Assembly: GCA_019925095.2 (NCBI GenBank)
Contig: CM034406.1
Coordinates: 15,596,388 to 15,660,387 of the forward strand
Source: Dendrolimus kikuchii
Lineage: Eukaryota; Arthropoda; Insecta; Lepidoptera; Lasiocampidae
Direction: 5' to 3'
Length of the DNA: 64,000 bases
Below are positions 22,457 through 33,740 of this stretch, piece after piece. Every line of letters starts with the position of its first letter. Position 1 is the stretch's first letter. Position numbers and translations under genes: made by a program. A model generated the notes under the pieces. The model saw nothing but the letters and a program-made list of their open reading frames with translations, did no database searches and had not been told where the DNA came from.

Positions 22457-24019
22457 GATTTATTACAATATAGTCAGCTTGGAGACGATTTTGCCTTTGT
22501 TTGTTTGATTGTGTATGATACATATAAAAGACTGAAACCTGATTGCGAGGCATGTGATAGCTAACGCAAACGGGCCCCTAGTCTGCTATTACATCAGTGT
22601 CATAACAGTCGTTCATTAGCGTCACAAAGACTTCATATTGATTACTTTTGTATGATAAGTAACCAGTACGGGGCATGTTGTAATACTGTTCACACAATTG
22701 TGCTTGAAACATTGTGACGTGTACTTGTTGTAGATTGTAAAGAAAGAAAGCTATTTTATAATGTTTTAAATAAATAAAGAAATCACATTAAATAAGTCTG
22801 TCCATTAAAGTGTATTATTAATTCGATCTAACAATCATATCTACTAACATCTAATAGTCTAGCAACGCCAGTTATGACACCAGTTAACGACCATACTGAA
22901 ATTATTATAATAACAGACTTATGGTCGTCGTTTATTCCGGGTTTAAAGCTTGTATGTATAATGTGTATACATTACCAGAAATGCTAACACATATATGATG
23001 ATTAATTTACACCCCTGTACAAAATTCATTATTTTTTGAGACATGTCATTACAATTGAACACTCTTAAAGTTTCCTCTCACGACACTGATGTCTAATACT
23101 AAGAATGAAATGTGAATATTTGTTTATACTTGCATCATATAATTGACAGATCGAATTGAAAATAACATTACACATGAAAAAGTAGAGTATAAAAATATTC
23201 ATTACCCAACTGTATGATCATTAAACTGTGTTACCGTATATTATATATTAAGGATTGCACACTTCACACGTTCACATCACGTTTGTCTTTTTATCACATA
23301 GTACTTACATATATCATACTATTATTTGAAAATACATTGTCTATTTTGCACTCGCTCGTTCATAGTGTGTTGAATATGTCCCTAGCGTTATTCTTCGAAT
23401 AACGCTTATAGGAGCAGTCGCTAAATCAGCTACCACTGTAAAAATTAAAGGAGTTAATTTAGTATATTATTAATATCTTAGTTCTTTATAAATATAGCTA
23501 CGTACGATTTGTATATTTAGTCAGTGACAAGTAATCATAAATATTCAAATGGTTGAATAATCTTCAAACTATGAGCCAAGTTGAGAGTCCTTCACTGACG
23601 CTATGCTGATTTCTTATGGCAGCTCGAAAAGGCAGATGTGTCACTATATTGATGAGATTTTCAACACAAACCCATAATTCTTAGTTAAAATCAATAAATA
23701 TCCTACGATTATTTTTACATGAATCATTTATTGTTTCTTTAGGTGGGGAGCCAACAATAGTATATTTTACCCTACTCACATTTTTATTGAAAATTAAACC
23801 AACAAAACATTATACTTCAGTTCTCGCCAATAACTCCTTTTAATGTTAATATATTGTTCGAAATTTAAAAAAGGATCTCCAGATTGGGAAATCATTTCCC
23901 CAACTATTTTTGGGTTTAGTATATTATTATCGACTATTCACCACCAATTACAATCTTTTTAAAAGCAAGAGTTCTATTTCGGACAGCCCAGCACCAGTCT
24001 TAAATTAAAGCGCTAACTT
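22457..24019. other. Nothing recognised
   Basis: AT-rich intergenic sequence. Confidence 0.5.
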
Positions 24020-24140
24020 AATCCATCCTATCAAGGAGACAACTTATGGTGAAGAATCGTATCGTGAGGAAACCTGCATATCTAAATGATCGATACACCA
24101 AACCCCTTAAACCGCCCGGACAAGTGTGATAGATGTAGGC
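24020..24140 (+). repeat. SINE fragment (53.5-kb type)
   Basis: 'atcgtgaggaaacctgcata' and 'ccaaaccccttaaaccgccc' correspond to 'catcgtgacgaaacctgcat' and 'gtcaaacctgccaagccgcc' in the SINE at 53505-53770. Only the middle section remains. Confidence 0.55.
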
Positions 24141-24906
24141 ATTCACAGACAGCTTGTTCAAACGAAAGTAAAAACTATTAGACCTTATGAAAAATACTTT
24201 TAGTGTCTTGTTGATAAAAACCTTACCATAACTGTAATAGGTCATCCAAAAGTAATAGATTTTGTATGAAAAATCGTCTATTGCGTAGTCATTTGTTGTT
24301 AATTAACGTCCATGAAATTAAGCGCGCGTATAGCGCATACATAATTATAATTTACTATGTATTTTATGAGTTTGTTAGTTAAAGTAGCATTATAAATACA
24401 TAAAACCATACATATCATGCCAATTCAAACAATTCTCCCTGACGTAATAACTTTAGTATAATTGAAACTCGGTTTTAATATTATTGAAGTTTTGGTCCTT
24501 CGAGCCGAACATTTTTCTGAAAGCACTTTGTTTACGACCTTGTAAACATAACTTCATCTAAGATAAAACGTCCAGGAAAATTGCATTAAAGAATAAACTA
24601 CATGTTACTTTCTGTAAAATAATTTACTAAAATACAATCCCAAGGATATATATGTCAGTATACCCAGATGAAACTAAAGCTAAACTAATTTCTAATGATA
24701 TTCCCGTCAAATGAATACATATATTGAAATAAACGTTTTGTAAATGATTAAGCGTCGCCATGCCCTGTAAATATTAAACAGACTACCTTCAAAACCAAAC
24801 ACTGCTTCGGTCGAACCAGCAAAGGTTATAAACTGGTCTCAATACACCTGTATATGGATGAAACAACACAAATTTAATGCAACCACCAAAATGCCTGGGA
24901 TTGAAT
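24141..24906. other. Nothing recognised
   Basis: AT-rich, no feature seen. Confidence 0.5.
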
Positions 24907-24910
24907 TTAA

Positions 24911-25106
24911 CCCTTCAGCACTTCCAAAAGCCGCAAGACTAACACTATCACCATCTCGTAATATATCAAGAAAATATACTCATTTCATACAAATCATACT
25001 AATCCTATATAAAGAGAGTGAGACAACAACACAAAAGCGATCAGGTGCACAAACGCGATCTGCACTGTCATTGCGGACACATATGTGCTAATAGTGAGCT
25101 GAAGGG
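24911..25106. mobile_element. MITE with TTAA target sites (piggyBac-like)
   Basis: Left TTAA (24907-24910) followed by CCCTTCAGC; right end GCTGAAGGG followed by TTAA (25107-25110). TTAA duplication with CCC-starting termini is the piggyBac signature. The 196-bp element has no transposase. Internal sequence is unrelated to other repeats here. Confidence 0.75.
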
Positions 25107-25110
25107 TTAA

Positions 25111-26504
25111 AATAATAATCAACAACATGCTCTGCCAAAATAAAAATATATAACTTCAGAATTTAAAACAAGTATATGAGTGCACAAAAAATGTTATAAA
25201 TCGCGCCATCTAAAGAACTTTTGATATTTATGTCTTTTAATATGTAATTTTCAATCCTAGAACATTCTTCCATATCTTCATATACTTAGTTACAAGAAAA
25301 GTGCACAAAACTCACAATCATGCAAAAACAAAAGTTATCATCATGCACTAATTTCTTATTGAACAGACGAACACAATATGACGTCAATGATACATTTATC
25401 AAGCTAAGCAAGTTACATGTGTTATAGATAATTTAGTATCCACAACTTTTAGGCTGACCACAGTAATTCCAGCGACCAGAGTATACAGCGAAAATGTTGT
25501 TTTCAAGACTACCATATACTTAGATAATATATTTATATACCAAAAGACAACTCAGTACTTTAGTCCACTAAGTTATCCAAATACTTTTAGCTCAATATGT
25601 TATTTTTAATATGAGTGATATCTGAAAATTATTGTCCACTTTGATAGTGCACCTTAAGTTATATATACGAAAAATGAAAAACAATAGTATAATTTATTTG
25701 TATATAATTATGAATTTTTTGTAATTATTTATTTTAGTGATCAATAAAGCATTATCTATTAGGCAATAATAATATAATGAGTTCTTTGATACATGGCTTA
25801 CATTGATCAAATAAAAAATTTATCACAATTTTTTATTCAATTTTATGAAATCGTTAACTGCCTCAAAATAACAATTAAAATTGACATTTTAAATATCGCG
25901 CGAGAAAGCCAAGCTCATAACGTCACACGATAGTAAACAAATGACTCTTGCAAATGGTCATCTTCATCAGTCTATACAATACAGGAATTAACTAATGAAC
26001 AACTGTTGTCTTTACTATAGTATAAATTCATACTGGAATCCATTATTTTATTTTATTTTTTATTTATTTTATTTTATTTTATTTGGGAGGTTAACAGCTG
26101 TGATCTTACAAACTAGCGTTACAGAGATAGTTAAAGAACAGCTAATTATAAACCTCCACAGATGACAGGGACATAAAAATAAAGTATAAAATACAATAAT
26201 TTTAGAAATAAAGAACAATAATAAGAACATTTTGTGACGGGGAAACTAACTATTATTTAAAATAGGCTTTGATTAAATTCGCATTTACAGATGCTAGACT
26301 ATCCACAAACAAGTCAATGTTAACATAATCCGACTTGTTGAGTTTGTTGAATTCATTCGCTGTTCTAACAAAAAATTATGGACTCTAAACATAGGGATTT
26401 AGATGGTAGACTCAAAAAGAAGAGTCGTCATACTCACAAATTATTATAGTGATATTATGGGGTGGTTTCCAGCTTATTACGCTCTCCTCAAAATCCTTTT
26501 AGCT
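25111..26504. other. Downstream flank of the TBC gene; nothing coding
   Basis: AT-rich. A (TTTTA)n-like stretch at about 26045-26083 gives several AATAAA motifs on the minus strand and may hold the TBC1D10 poly(A) signal, though this is not proven. 'tgggaggttaacagctgtga' onward (26080-26240) may be an old repeat. Confidence 0.4.
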
Positions 26505-26680
26505 TACTTTAGAGTCTAAATTATGCTTCAGTTACGAGTCTAAAACATACTTCAGAGTCCAATTTGTACTTTAGAATTTAAATTGGACTTTAGAGATTAC
26601 ATTGTACTTTAGAGCCTAAATTGTACTTTACGAGTCTAAATTGTACTTTAAAGTCTCAATTGTACTTTAGGGTTTACATT
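26505..26680 (-). repeat. Short tandem repeat (19-20 bp period) in probable TBC1D10 3' UTR
   Basis: 'ttgtacttta' or close variants recur at 26563, 26583, 26602, 26621, 26641 and 26660, each followed by a 'gag(t/c)ctaaa'-like segment; decayed units go back to about 26505. It begins 28 bp beyond the stop codon, so it should lie in the transcript. Confidence 0.75.
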
Positions 26681-26707
26681 ATACAAAAACATTCAAACAC
26701 TATTGAA

Positions 26708-26953
26708 TCATAATACCAACCTCCTATTGGCCATCGCCCGCCGCCTAGCCGTCTGCCTTTGGTGCTCGAACTCAAAGTCCTCCTCTGTCAGATTTAATCT
26801 CTGCATGTGATACACGAGATACTCCTCTCCAAGAACGCTTTCGGGGGGATGCCTGAGTACTTCAAGCGTTTCGCACAGGCCGCACGCGCGTTTACGCACT
26901 TTCGCAGGGCCGAGCGCACCCGCGAGAACTACCAAGGCTGCTTTGAATAATAC
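26708..26953 (-). CDS. TBC1D10: TBC1D10-type Rab GAP, coding exon 6 (terminal)
   Basis: Acceptor 'tttgtag' then 81 codons and TGA at 26708-26710 (residues 278-358). It begins VLFKAALVVLAGALG, the helix that ends the TBC domain, and ends with a charged helix (QRQTARRRAMANRR). I chose the in-frame stop over a weak donor (GTTGGT at 26720), because the resulting 358 residues match the length I recall for Drosophila Whacked (about 360). Mammalian TBC1D10A/B carry long extra tails that are absent here. Another 3' exon cannot be ruled out. Confidence 0.85.
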   Translation of the reverse strand, partial: VLFKAALVVLAGALGPAKVRKRACGLCETLEVLRHPPESVLGEEYLVYHMQRLNLTEEDFEFEHQRQTARRRAMANRRLVL

Positions 26954-27934
26954 CTACAAAAATGAAATATTATTAAAAAATCAAAAATATAAGCCAATAA
27001 CTATATTAATATGTTAAGTCAATTCAATAATTCCACAATGTTTGAAGACGAGTCTTCATGCAGCAACATGTAAAATTTAGAAGCGTTTGGCGAATAACTT
27101 TTTCTTACTGGGCGACTGTTATTCCTAAGAATAGTATGTGTATATATGCAGTTTTTTCTTTTTTCAATGCTTAGAGAATACATATGCGCATACCCTCTGA
27201 CCCTGGGGGAGGTCACCGAGGGGTATCTGAGATTCCCGAGGGCTGGCGCTGCACACAAGTTTTTGATGATTAAAATTGCGAGCACCGGCCGCCATACTAC
27301 CCACAAAATCTTCCAGCGTCTCTCCACATCGTAATGAGGCACCACGGGACGGTAATCAACAGTGGGGAAGCCAGTTGAAAAAACATACCGTAGGCAAATC
27401 TGCATGTAGGTGCAAACATACCGTCCCGACTACATCGCTGTCGAAAAAATGTCCAACTCGCAATTTCAAATGTCTCATTTGGAATCCTATCACATATTTT
27501 GAAACAAAAGCCGGTACCCGATCGGGTTATAAGTTTCATCCAATACGCGTGAAAAGCCGCCTAGCGTAAGAGATAGTAATTCAGTAATAATATATGTACT
27601 GGTAATCATAGGTATGACTGCCATGATAGCATACATGCACCTACACGGAACACAACTCATGCCCATTTCATTAAAAAGAAATTTTGAGAAGCCCTTTATA
27701 TTATAAATCCACATGTAGTGTATGTATATTATAATAATATACAAGTATCTATCTCGAGTGCATTACGTCATTGAGGCACGTTGGAAGGGCTATCAATTGA
27801 GTAGGGAGGCTCGGTCCTCAGTCAATATCCAACCGCTGGTGAAGCTGTACGTGTGGTAATGCGGTGATGAGCCGGTGACATCCACGTTAGTGTTAAGGAG
27901 CAAACACTACACTACACATGGTCCAAATTCTCAC
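26954..27934 (-). other. TBC1D10 intron 5 (981 bp)
   Basis: Contains a GC-richer stretch at about 27190-27370 ('gaccctgggggaggtcaccg') that looks like part of a mobile element but matches nothing else in the window. No exon seen. Confidence 0.5.
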
Positions 27935-28129
27935 CTTAACCCCCTCGCAGAGAAAGCAGTCCCAGACACGCAGAAGACTGTCCCAGGGCAGGGTCCGCGT
28001 CAACGCACACAGGAACCACTCCGTGGCATACAGCACCGGCTCTACTTTATGCTTGACCAGATGCCTGTGAACCGCTGGAGCCGTGCGTCGAAGGAGCGCA
28101 TGCAGGATGTCACCGTCGCGTTGTAACAC
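27935..28129 (-). CDS. TBC1D10: TBC1D10-type Rab GAP, coding exon 5
   Basis: A 195-nt exon (65 codons, residues 213-277), acceptor 'ctggcag', donor 'gtgaga', phase 0 at both ends. It encodes the second half of the TBC domain: DGDILHALLRR, HLVKHKVEPVLYATEWFLC, TRTLPWDSLLRVWD and FLCEGVK. The LPWxSxLRVWDxFxCEGVK block is diagnostic for the TBC1D10/EPI64 subfamily and is the strongest evidence for the assignment. Confidence 0.95.
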
Positions 28130-29308
28130 CTGCCAGAGAGAATGAATCAATCAATATCTTTATTACACAGAAGATAGCAATTTTTGTAATAATCACATCC
28201 TTACTATCCTAATATTCTGCCCTCTTAAGCTGAGAAGTGGTATCTCAACTTATATATTGTCTGTTTCAAGAATAACAAGATTATCTGAAATTGAATTCTG
28301 TTACCATAATGACATGAAATATATTTTAGGGTTATATGGACAATGTTTTAATAAAGGTTATTTAGCTTAGTCCATAAAATTCAGATTCAATCAAAGTTTG
28401 AGATGCAAGAAAAAACTGAAATCTGTTTTTTGGATATTTTGCTTTTGTGTTTTTAAATTCATTTAATTTTCAGTTAAATTCCCTCAATTATCTTATTAAT
28501 TTTATTATTGCATGTCAGTTATAACTGAAAGACTGAATTATCGTATTAAAGCTGGAGCGAGGAGCTGACACATAACAATTTGATAGGGTAATCGAGGAAA
28601 ACACTGCCTTCTTAAACACCAAAGCAGTATCATTAAAAAATTGAGGTTCGCGCTAACGATTATAATGATTTTTTGCAAAAAGATAGATTAGGGCAACACC
28701 CCAATACAATATAATTGCTTGCAAGTCTATGTTTTGGATTAAATCAATCTTCAAGGGGGTGAATAGAGGATTAAAGTTTGTATTGACAACCCATTATTTC
28801 TCAAGTAAAAAATAATTTAGAAAAAAATGCACAGTCACGGAATGAAAGTGTTCGTCACCTTAAAGTCGATTTTTGCTTGGACGAGTACAAGAAATAATAC
28901 TTTAATAAATGTTACGTTTATAGAAACGTGAGAAAAGAAAATTGCAATGTTGACAATAACAGACGCTGCGATTAATAATAAGAAACAAAGATGATATAAT
29001 CACTAGCTGAATATAAATAATAAAACCAATAAAAATATTTTACATGTCTAAACAACCTTCTTAGAAAACATAAAAAATGAGACAACTTAAACCTAAGTAA
29101 TTTTAAACTTTGTTGTCAAATAGTTAAACATAGTTTTCTGTGGAACAGTCTGTTCTGTGACGTAGTTTGAAAAGATAACATGTGCTAAATTTAAAAAAGC
29201 TAAAAAAATTGTGGAACATTAAATGAATCAATTTGAAAACTGGCAAACATTTTCATACCACTACTGTACATAAAACAAACAAAAGTAATAATAAAAACTA
29301 CTTCACAC
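28130..29308 (-). other. TBC1D10 intron 4 (1179 bp)
   Basis: AT-rich; 'tcaatatctttattacacag' at about 28151 may be a LINE tail scrap. Nothing else recognised. Confidence 0.5.
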
Positions 29309-29492
29309 CTCAAGTCCAGGATTATAGTAGCCGCTCAAGTATTTGTCGCTGATGCTGACCAGGCACCAGAACGCCTGCACAGCCGGCATATGCATGAGAA
29401 GGAACGCCGCCACCGGCGCCTGTGCTTGGAAGTAGCCAACCTTCGGGTTGAGAACTGAATACGCTTTCAGGACTGAGAACAGTTCTTGTTGG
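29309..29492 (-). CDS. TBC1D10: TBC1D10-type Rab GAP, coding exon 4 (glutamine finger)
   Basis: A 184-nt exon: one base completing Gly151 and 61 codons (residues 152-212); acceptor 'ttttcag', donor 'gtgtga'. It encodes [16 protein letters not shown], then [18 protein letters not shown]. This contains the YxQ glutamine finger (Gln173) that substitutes for the Rab glutamine in GTP hydrolysis. [17 protein letters not shown] follows. All features agree with an active TBC GAP. Confidence 0.96.
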
Positions 29493-29599
29493 CTGAAAAC
29501 AGACAATAGTTGGGATATATACAGGTGAATTTCTCAAGTATGCCTTCAAGGATAAATCCTAAACTGGGCTAAACAGCGTAAAACACAAAGAATTCTCGA

Positions 29600-29795
29600 G
29601 GCCGATTTTGACAATAACTAAAGTGGTATCATTAGATTTTTTTTAAATTTGTTACCCTTGTTAGGAATCGAATCAGTTGATTTTCAAAAATTAAACACAC
29701 CTGTATTATTATACCAAATCATAGTGTAGCTTGAAAGGATCAATTTTTGTCAAGGAATGTCAAACGGCAAACCAAGGGAAAGAGTTGTTTTTGAA
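29600..29795 (-). repeat. Repeat family I, inverted copy
   Basis: Plus strand reads 'aactaaagtggtatcattag', 'gatccttt'-type motif in reverse ('cttgaaaggatcaatttttg') and 'aatgtcaaacggcaaaccaa', the reverse complement of the family order. It faces the copy at 30075-30320, 280 bp away. Confidence 0.65.
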
Positions 29796-30074
29796 AAAAA
29801 AAATCTATTTTCTATACATTAATGAAACATAAAATTGCGCTGGTCATTTGACCGCACCTCGTTTGAATGCTATCAATGTTTACCCATTGACTGATTTGAT
29901 TCATTGGGGTAAAATTATCTACTCCAATCAATCAGCGTTTCGAATATTAATTAGTAGATGCGTATTAAAAAAAGATTAATTTTCATTATTTCCATATTGT
30001 ATAAAATCAGATAAGGTTTAATTAAAAAGTATGTAAGATATAACATTTTGTTCATAAACAACTTTTTCCCTTGC

Positions 30075-30320
30075 TTTGCCGTTTAACATTCCTACACAGA
30101 AATTAATCCTTACAAGCTACAGTATGATTTAGCATGTATAAATAATACAGAGATGTGTTTATTTTTTCAAATTCAGCAGATTCGATTCCCGACATGGGAT
30201 TTTTCAAAAATTTAATGATACCACTTTAGTTTTCGTCAATCGGCCTCGAGACTCCTTAAAGTGCTTTTCGCTATTTAACATAGCTTAGGATGGTCTACTT
30301 GAAAAAATCACATGTATATC
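30075..30320 (+). repeat. Repeat family I, direct copy
   Basis: 'tttgccgtttaacattccta', 'taatccttacaagctacagt', 'tttttcaaaaatttaatgat' and 'gcttttcgctatttaacata'. With the inverted copy at 29600-29795 it could fold into a long intronic RNA hairpin. Confidence 0.65.
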
Positions 30321-30734
30321 GCACACTCAATCCAATACTGACAATATTTAAAAAAATGCACTTTACAGTAATATTATATTTTAACAATATAATAATAATA
30401 TAAAAATACGCTTATTTTCGCAGAACCATACAAGATTTTTATAAGCAGACAAATTGTAAGACTAAAACATCCAAAAACACTAGGGAGTTATTTTTATATT
30501 AGAGGTTCCGATTAGCTTCAGATAATACAATAAAACGTCATTCCATTCATACAAACACAGCTATAGAGTGAATACCCGGTAATCTGTGCATACAAACAAA
30601 CCACACGATCGTCCTACAATAACTCCCGTTCAAAGAAATATAAAGTAAGTATGACGTAAGGGTTGATTAATAACTGTAACAGCAGTAGTTGAACAAGTGA
30701 TTCACGTCTATTGAATGATAATTGTAAAATTGTA

Positions 30735-30850
30735 TCCCACGACCCATTGCTGGGCGCAAGCCTTCCCTGTTTTTATAGGGGGAATATACTGTAAACCCGC
30801 CACGCTTGTCCAAAGCGACCTGGCAGGTCTGTATTGTACTTTGACAGTGT
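30735..30850 (-). repeat. SINE fragment (53.5-kb type), 3' part
   Basis: Plus strand 'gttttta(t)agggggaatat' and 'acccgccacgcttgtccaaa' are the reverse complement of 'aggcgtggcgggtatattgt' and 'ccctataacgggagg' in the SINE at 53505-53770. Confidence 0.6.
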
Positions 30851-30884
30851 ATGGAAATTTATAATATTATATGTCAGGAGCCTT

Positions 30885-31017
30885 AAAAACAGACGAGCGT
30901 GCATGACAAGAGCTATGAATGTCAAAGAAACAAGTGAGGTGTGTAAGAATAAGCCTGACTGGCGCTCTGTTTTTCGTGCCTACCCCGCAAGGGAATTGGC
31001 GTGAAGTTATGTATGTA
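30885..31017 (+). mobile_element. RTE-type retrotransposon 3' end
   Basis: Reads 'cagacgagcgtgcatgacaa', 'gagctatgaatgtcaaagaa', 'gtgtgtaagaataagcctga', 'cctaccccgcaagggaattg' and 'gcgtgaagttatgtatgta'. It corresponds to the last 40 or so codons plus tail of the frame at 53039-53410. Confidence 0.8.
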
Positions 31018-31550
31018 TAATATTATAAAATTCTAAAAACGTTGTGGCTGTACATTGAAGCTGTTAAAAAAACCCAACTGGAATGGAGTATATAAACGAT
31101 GGAGAACAAACACGATGCAATTATTTTTAGATTTCTTGTCTGTTTGTTCGGATTCATGGAAAAACTACCAGGCCAATTTCGATGCGGTTTTCGCTAATCG
31201 ACAGCAAATTCTTAGAGTTAAGATCTGCGCTACTTTTTATCCTGGGAATCCCGCGGGATTTTTCTGGAAATGATTTAAATTGAATAAAAATCGAATTCCA
31301 ATGCGATTTTTTCAGTAAACGATAGGAAATTTTATGTAATAAAATGTGTCATATTTTGAATCCCGGGAATTCTGCGGAAATTGTCCCGGGAGCGGTTTGA
31401 AGAGTGGTTTGGGTGCATAAAATTAGCTTTTTCCGACACAGTTTTCACTAAAACGATACCTCAGATTCTTTTTACATTCTCTTCTTTGTGTCCCGGGAAT
31501 CCCGCGGAAATTTCAAGTCAAGCGTGAACGAAGTCGCGGGCATATTCTAG
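31018..31550 (+). mobile_element. Non-autonomous Helitron
   Basis: Starts at 'taatattataaaattctaaa' directly after the RTE tail and ends GAAGTCGCGGGCATATTCTAG then T (CTAG at 31547-31550), with the short CG-rich hairpin just before. The interior repeats the 'cccgggaatcccgcgg' block several times. No Rep/helicase coding. Confidence 0.6.
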
Positions 31551-31929
31551 TAAAAATTAAATTCGTATGAAATCGCGGATAAGAGGCAATATATCAGCTT
31601 CACAATGCAAATATTAGACGGATAAACCAAATAGAACCAGTTTGGTTGTAAGGCACAGAACTGAAAGGGCATAACGGTATTTAATGACATTGAATGATTC
31701 AAGTGTATGTCTGATTGGATCACTTTGGTAGATTCATCGAAATTGGAAGACAAGATTGAACCGTCTTATATCGGCTTAAGGGAACATATATATTCAATAT
31801 CCAGAGTAATACTTTAAATTAAATAAGATAGAGTTCAAAATAGAAAAAGTATCCACCTCTCCTATAACTTTTAAACTATTGAATTTTAAACAAGGCGTCA
31901 ATCACACACTTTAACAACATCTGCCTCAC

Positions 31930-32122
31930 CCGAGCCCTTCTTCTCGTATGAACATCTCGTGGTAAGGAAACTGTCTGTGCAGGTCTTTTCTGATATCCTC
32001 CATACATTTAGGGTCCCCGGGCGCTTGCAGCAATTCTTCATACTCGTTCGGATGTTTCTCCAATAAGAGTTGACCACCGCAGAGGTAAAGCCAAGCTTTG
32101 GGTCGAACTGAAGCTGGTATTC
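31930..32122 (-). CDS. TBC1D10: TBC1D10-type Rab GAP, coding exon 3 (arginine finger)
   Basis: A 193-nt exon: two bases completing Gly87, 63 codons (residues 88-150) and GG of Gly151; acceptor 'atttcag', donor 'gtgagg'. It encodes IPASVRPKAWLYLCGG (start of the TBC domain) and, later, the catalytic IxxDxxR motif as IRKDLHR (Arg136), then QFPYHEMF. Arg136 is the expected arginine finger. The frame is read through without stops. Confidence 0.95.
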
Positions 32123-32149
32123 CTGAAATTGAAAACCATTCAACGTTAA

Positions 32150-33055
32150 AAAAATCTATTTACAAATCGGATAGAAAACAACTCAACATTAAAAATCTAT
32201 ATAAAATCGGATAGAAAACCACTCAACATTAAAAATCTATATAACAATCGGATAAAAAACAACTCAACATTAAAAATCTATATAAGAATGGGATAAAAAA
32301 CAACTCAACATTAAAAATCTATATAACAATCGGATAGAAAACAACTCAACATTAAAAATCTATATAAGAATCGGATAAAAAACAACTCAACATTAAAAAT
32401 CTATATAAGAATCGGATAGAAAACAACTCAACATTAAAAATCTGTATAACAATCGGATAGAAAACAACTCAACATTAAAAATCTATATAACAATCGGATA
32501 GAAAACCACACAACATTAAAAATCTATATAAGAATCGGATAGGAAACAACCCAACATTAAAAATCTGTATGACAATCGGATAGATAACAACTCAACATTA
32601 AAAATCTATATAACAATCGGATAGGTAACAACTCAACATTAAAAATCTATATAACAATCGGATAGAAAACCACTCAACATTAAAAATCTATATAACAATG
32701 GGATAGGAAACAACTCAACATTAAAAATCTATATAACAATCGGATAGAAAACAACACAACATTAAAAATCTATATAACAATCGGATAGAAAACAACTCAA
32801 CATTAAAAATCTATATAACAATCGGATAGAAAACAACCCAACATTAAAAATCTGTATAACAATCGGATAGAAAACAACTCAACATTAAAAATCTATATAA
32901 CAATCGGATAGGTAACAACTCAACATTAAAAATCTATATAACAATCGGATAGAAAACCACTCAACATTAAAAATCTATATAACAATCGGATAGGAAACAA
33001 CTCAACATTAAAAATCTGTATAACAATCGAATAGAAAACAACTCAACCAAATTTG
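32150..33055. repeat. Intronic minisatellite: 22 units of 41 bp
   Basis: Unit core 'caatcggatagaaaacaact' plus 'caacattaaaaatctatata'. Counting the 'cgga' mark gives 22 units between 32168 and 33028, spaced 41 bp apart except the first (40 bp). Variants ('aggtaac', 'aaaaccactc', 'aggaaac', 'ctgtat') recur in the same order 287 bp apart (7 units), e.g. at about 32624/32911 and 32704/32991, showing higher-order duplication. The array fills about 95% of TBC1D10 intron 2 (32123-33071). Confidence 0.95.
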
Positions 33056-33071
33056 TGAAACAAAAACTGAC

Positions 33072-33193
33072 CTTTTCGGCATCTTTCTCGTACTTTCTTG
33101 TAATTTTTGCTCATAAACGCCTCCCAGTTGTTCAACATTCGCAGCCATTTTTGCTCTCTTTTTAGTATTGTGCTCGGTGATACTGTCCTCTTA
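33072..33193 (-). CDS. TBC1D10: TBC1D10-type Rab GAP, coding exon 2
   Basis: A 122-nt exon: one base completing Pro46, 40 codons (residues 47-86) and G of Gly87; acceptor 'tgttacag', donor 'gtcagt'. It encodes STILKREQKWLRMLNNWEAF, then MSKNYKKVRERCRK. The REQKWxxMLxNW and RCRKGIP pattern leads directly into the TBC domain, as in EPI64 and Whacked proteins. Phases match exon 1 (59089) and exon 3 exactly. Confidence 0.95.
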
Positions 33194-33740
33194 CTGTAAC
33201 AATTTATAAAAAAAAACATAAATCCAATTATCCAAAAACAATTACCTAATATTAATACGCCCATAATAATTTGACGTAATTAAGCTGATATTAGACGGTT
33301 CATTCATCTCTTTTAATTTGGAGGAATCAACCAAAGTGATCCATGTAAACATAAACTTGTATCATCCAATGTCATTGAATATCGACGGGTACTTTCGATT
33401 CTGTACCTTTCAACCACATCGTTCACTTTGGTTGACCTGTCTAATATCAGCATTATACAAACCGAATCTAACACAATGAATGACAATTTTTCAATAATCG
33501 ACATTGATGTTTGTTAGAACTGTCCATGGCATGGGGGGTATTTATGACGAATTTGAAAGCGAATATCTTTCCACGTCATGATTTAATTAAAAAAGACCAT
33601 AAGAAAATATAACCCGTGCGCAGAAGATTTGCCGATAGCCTCATGATGCCACGCGTCGATGGTCAGTAGAGTTGACAAAAAAAGGGTTACATAAAAAATA
33701 ATAGTAAGTAGTCATCGGCAAACCTTCTGCGCGCGGCTTA
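33194..33740. other. Unassigned part of intron 1
   Basis: No recognised repeat or exon. Confidence 0.5.

Larger units (their letters stand above)
29493..31929 (-). other. TBC1D10 intron 3 (2437 bp), rich in mobile elements
   Basis: Holds an inverted pair of repeat I copies, a SINE scrap, an RTE tail and a Helitron, each listed separately. No exon was detected between exons 3 and 4, whose phases match directly. Confidence 0.7.

Noticed and set aside
26708..26721. A donor site GTTGGT that would extend TBC1D10 to another exon
   Set aside because: The site is weak, no downstream exon was found, and the in-frame stop gives a length typical of insect members. It remains possible.
32150..33055. 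CRISPR-like regular repeat array
   Set aside because: The units are contiguous with no unique spacers, it lies in a eukaryotic intron, and the variation is that of a minisatellite.
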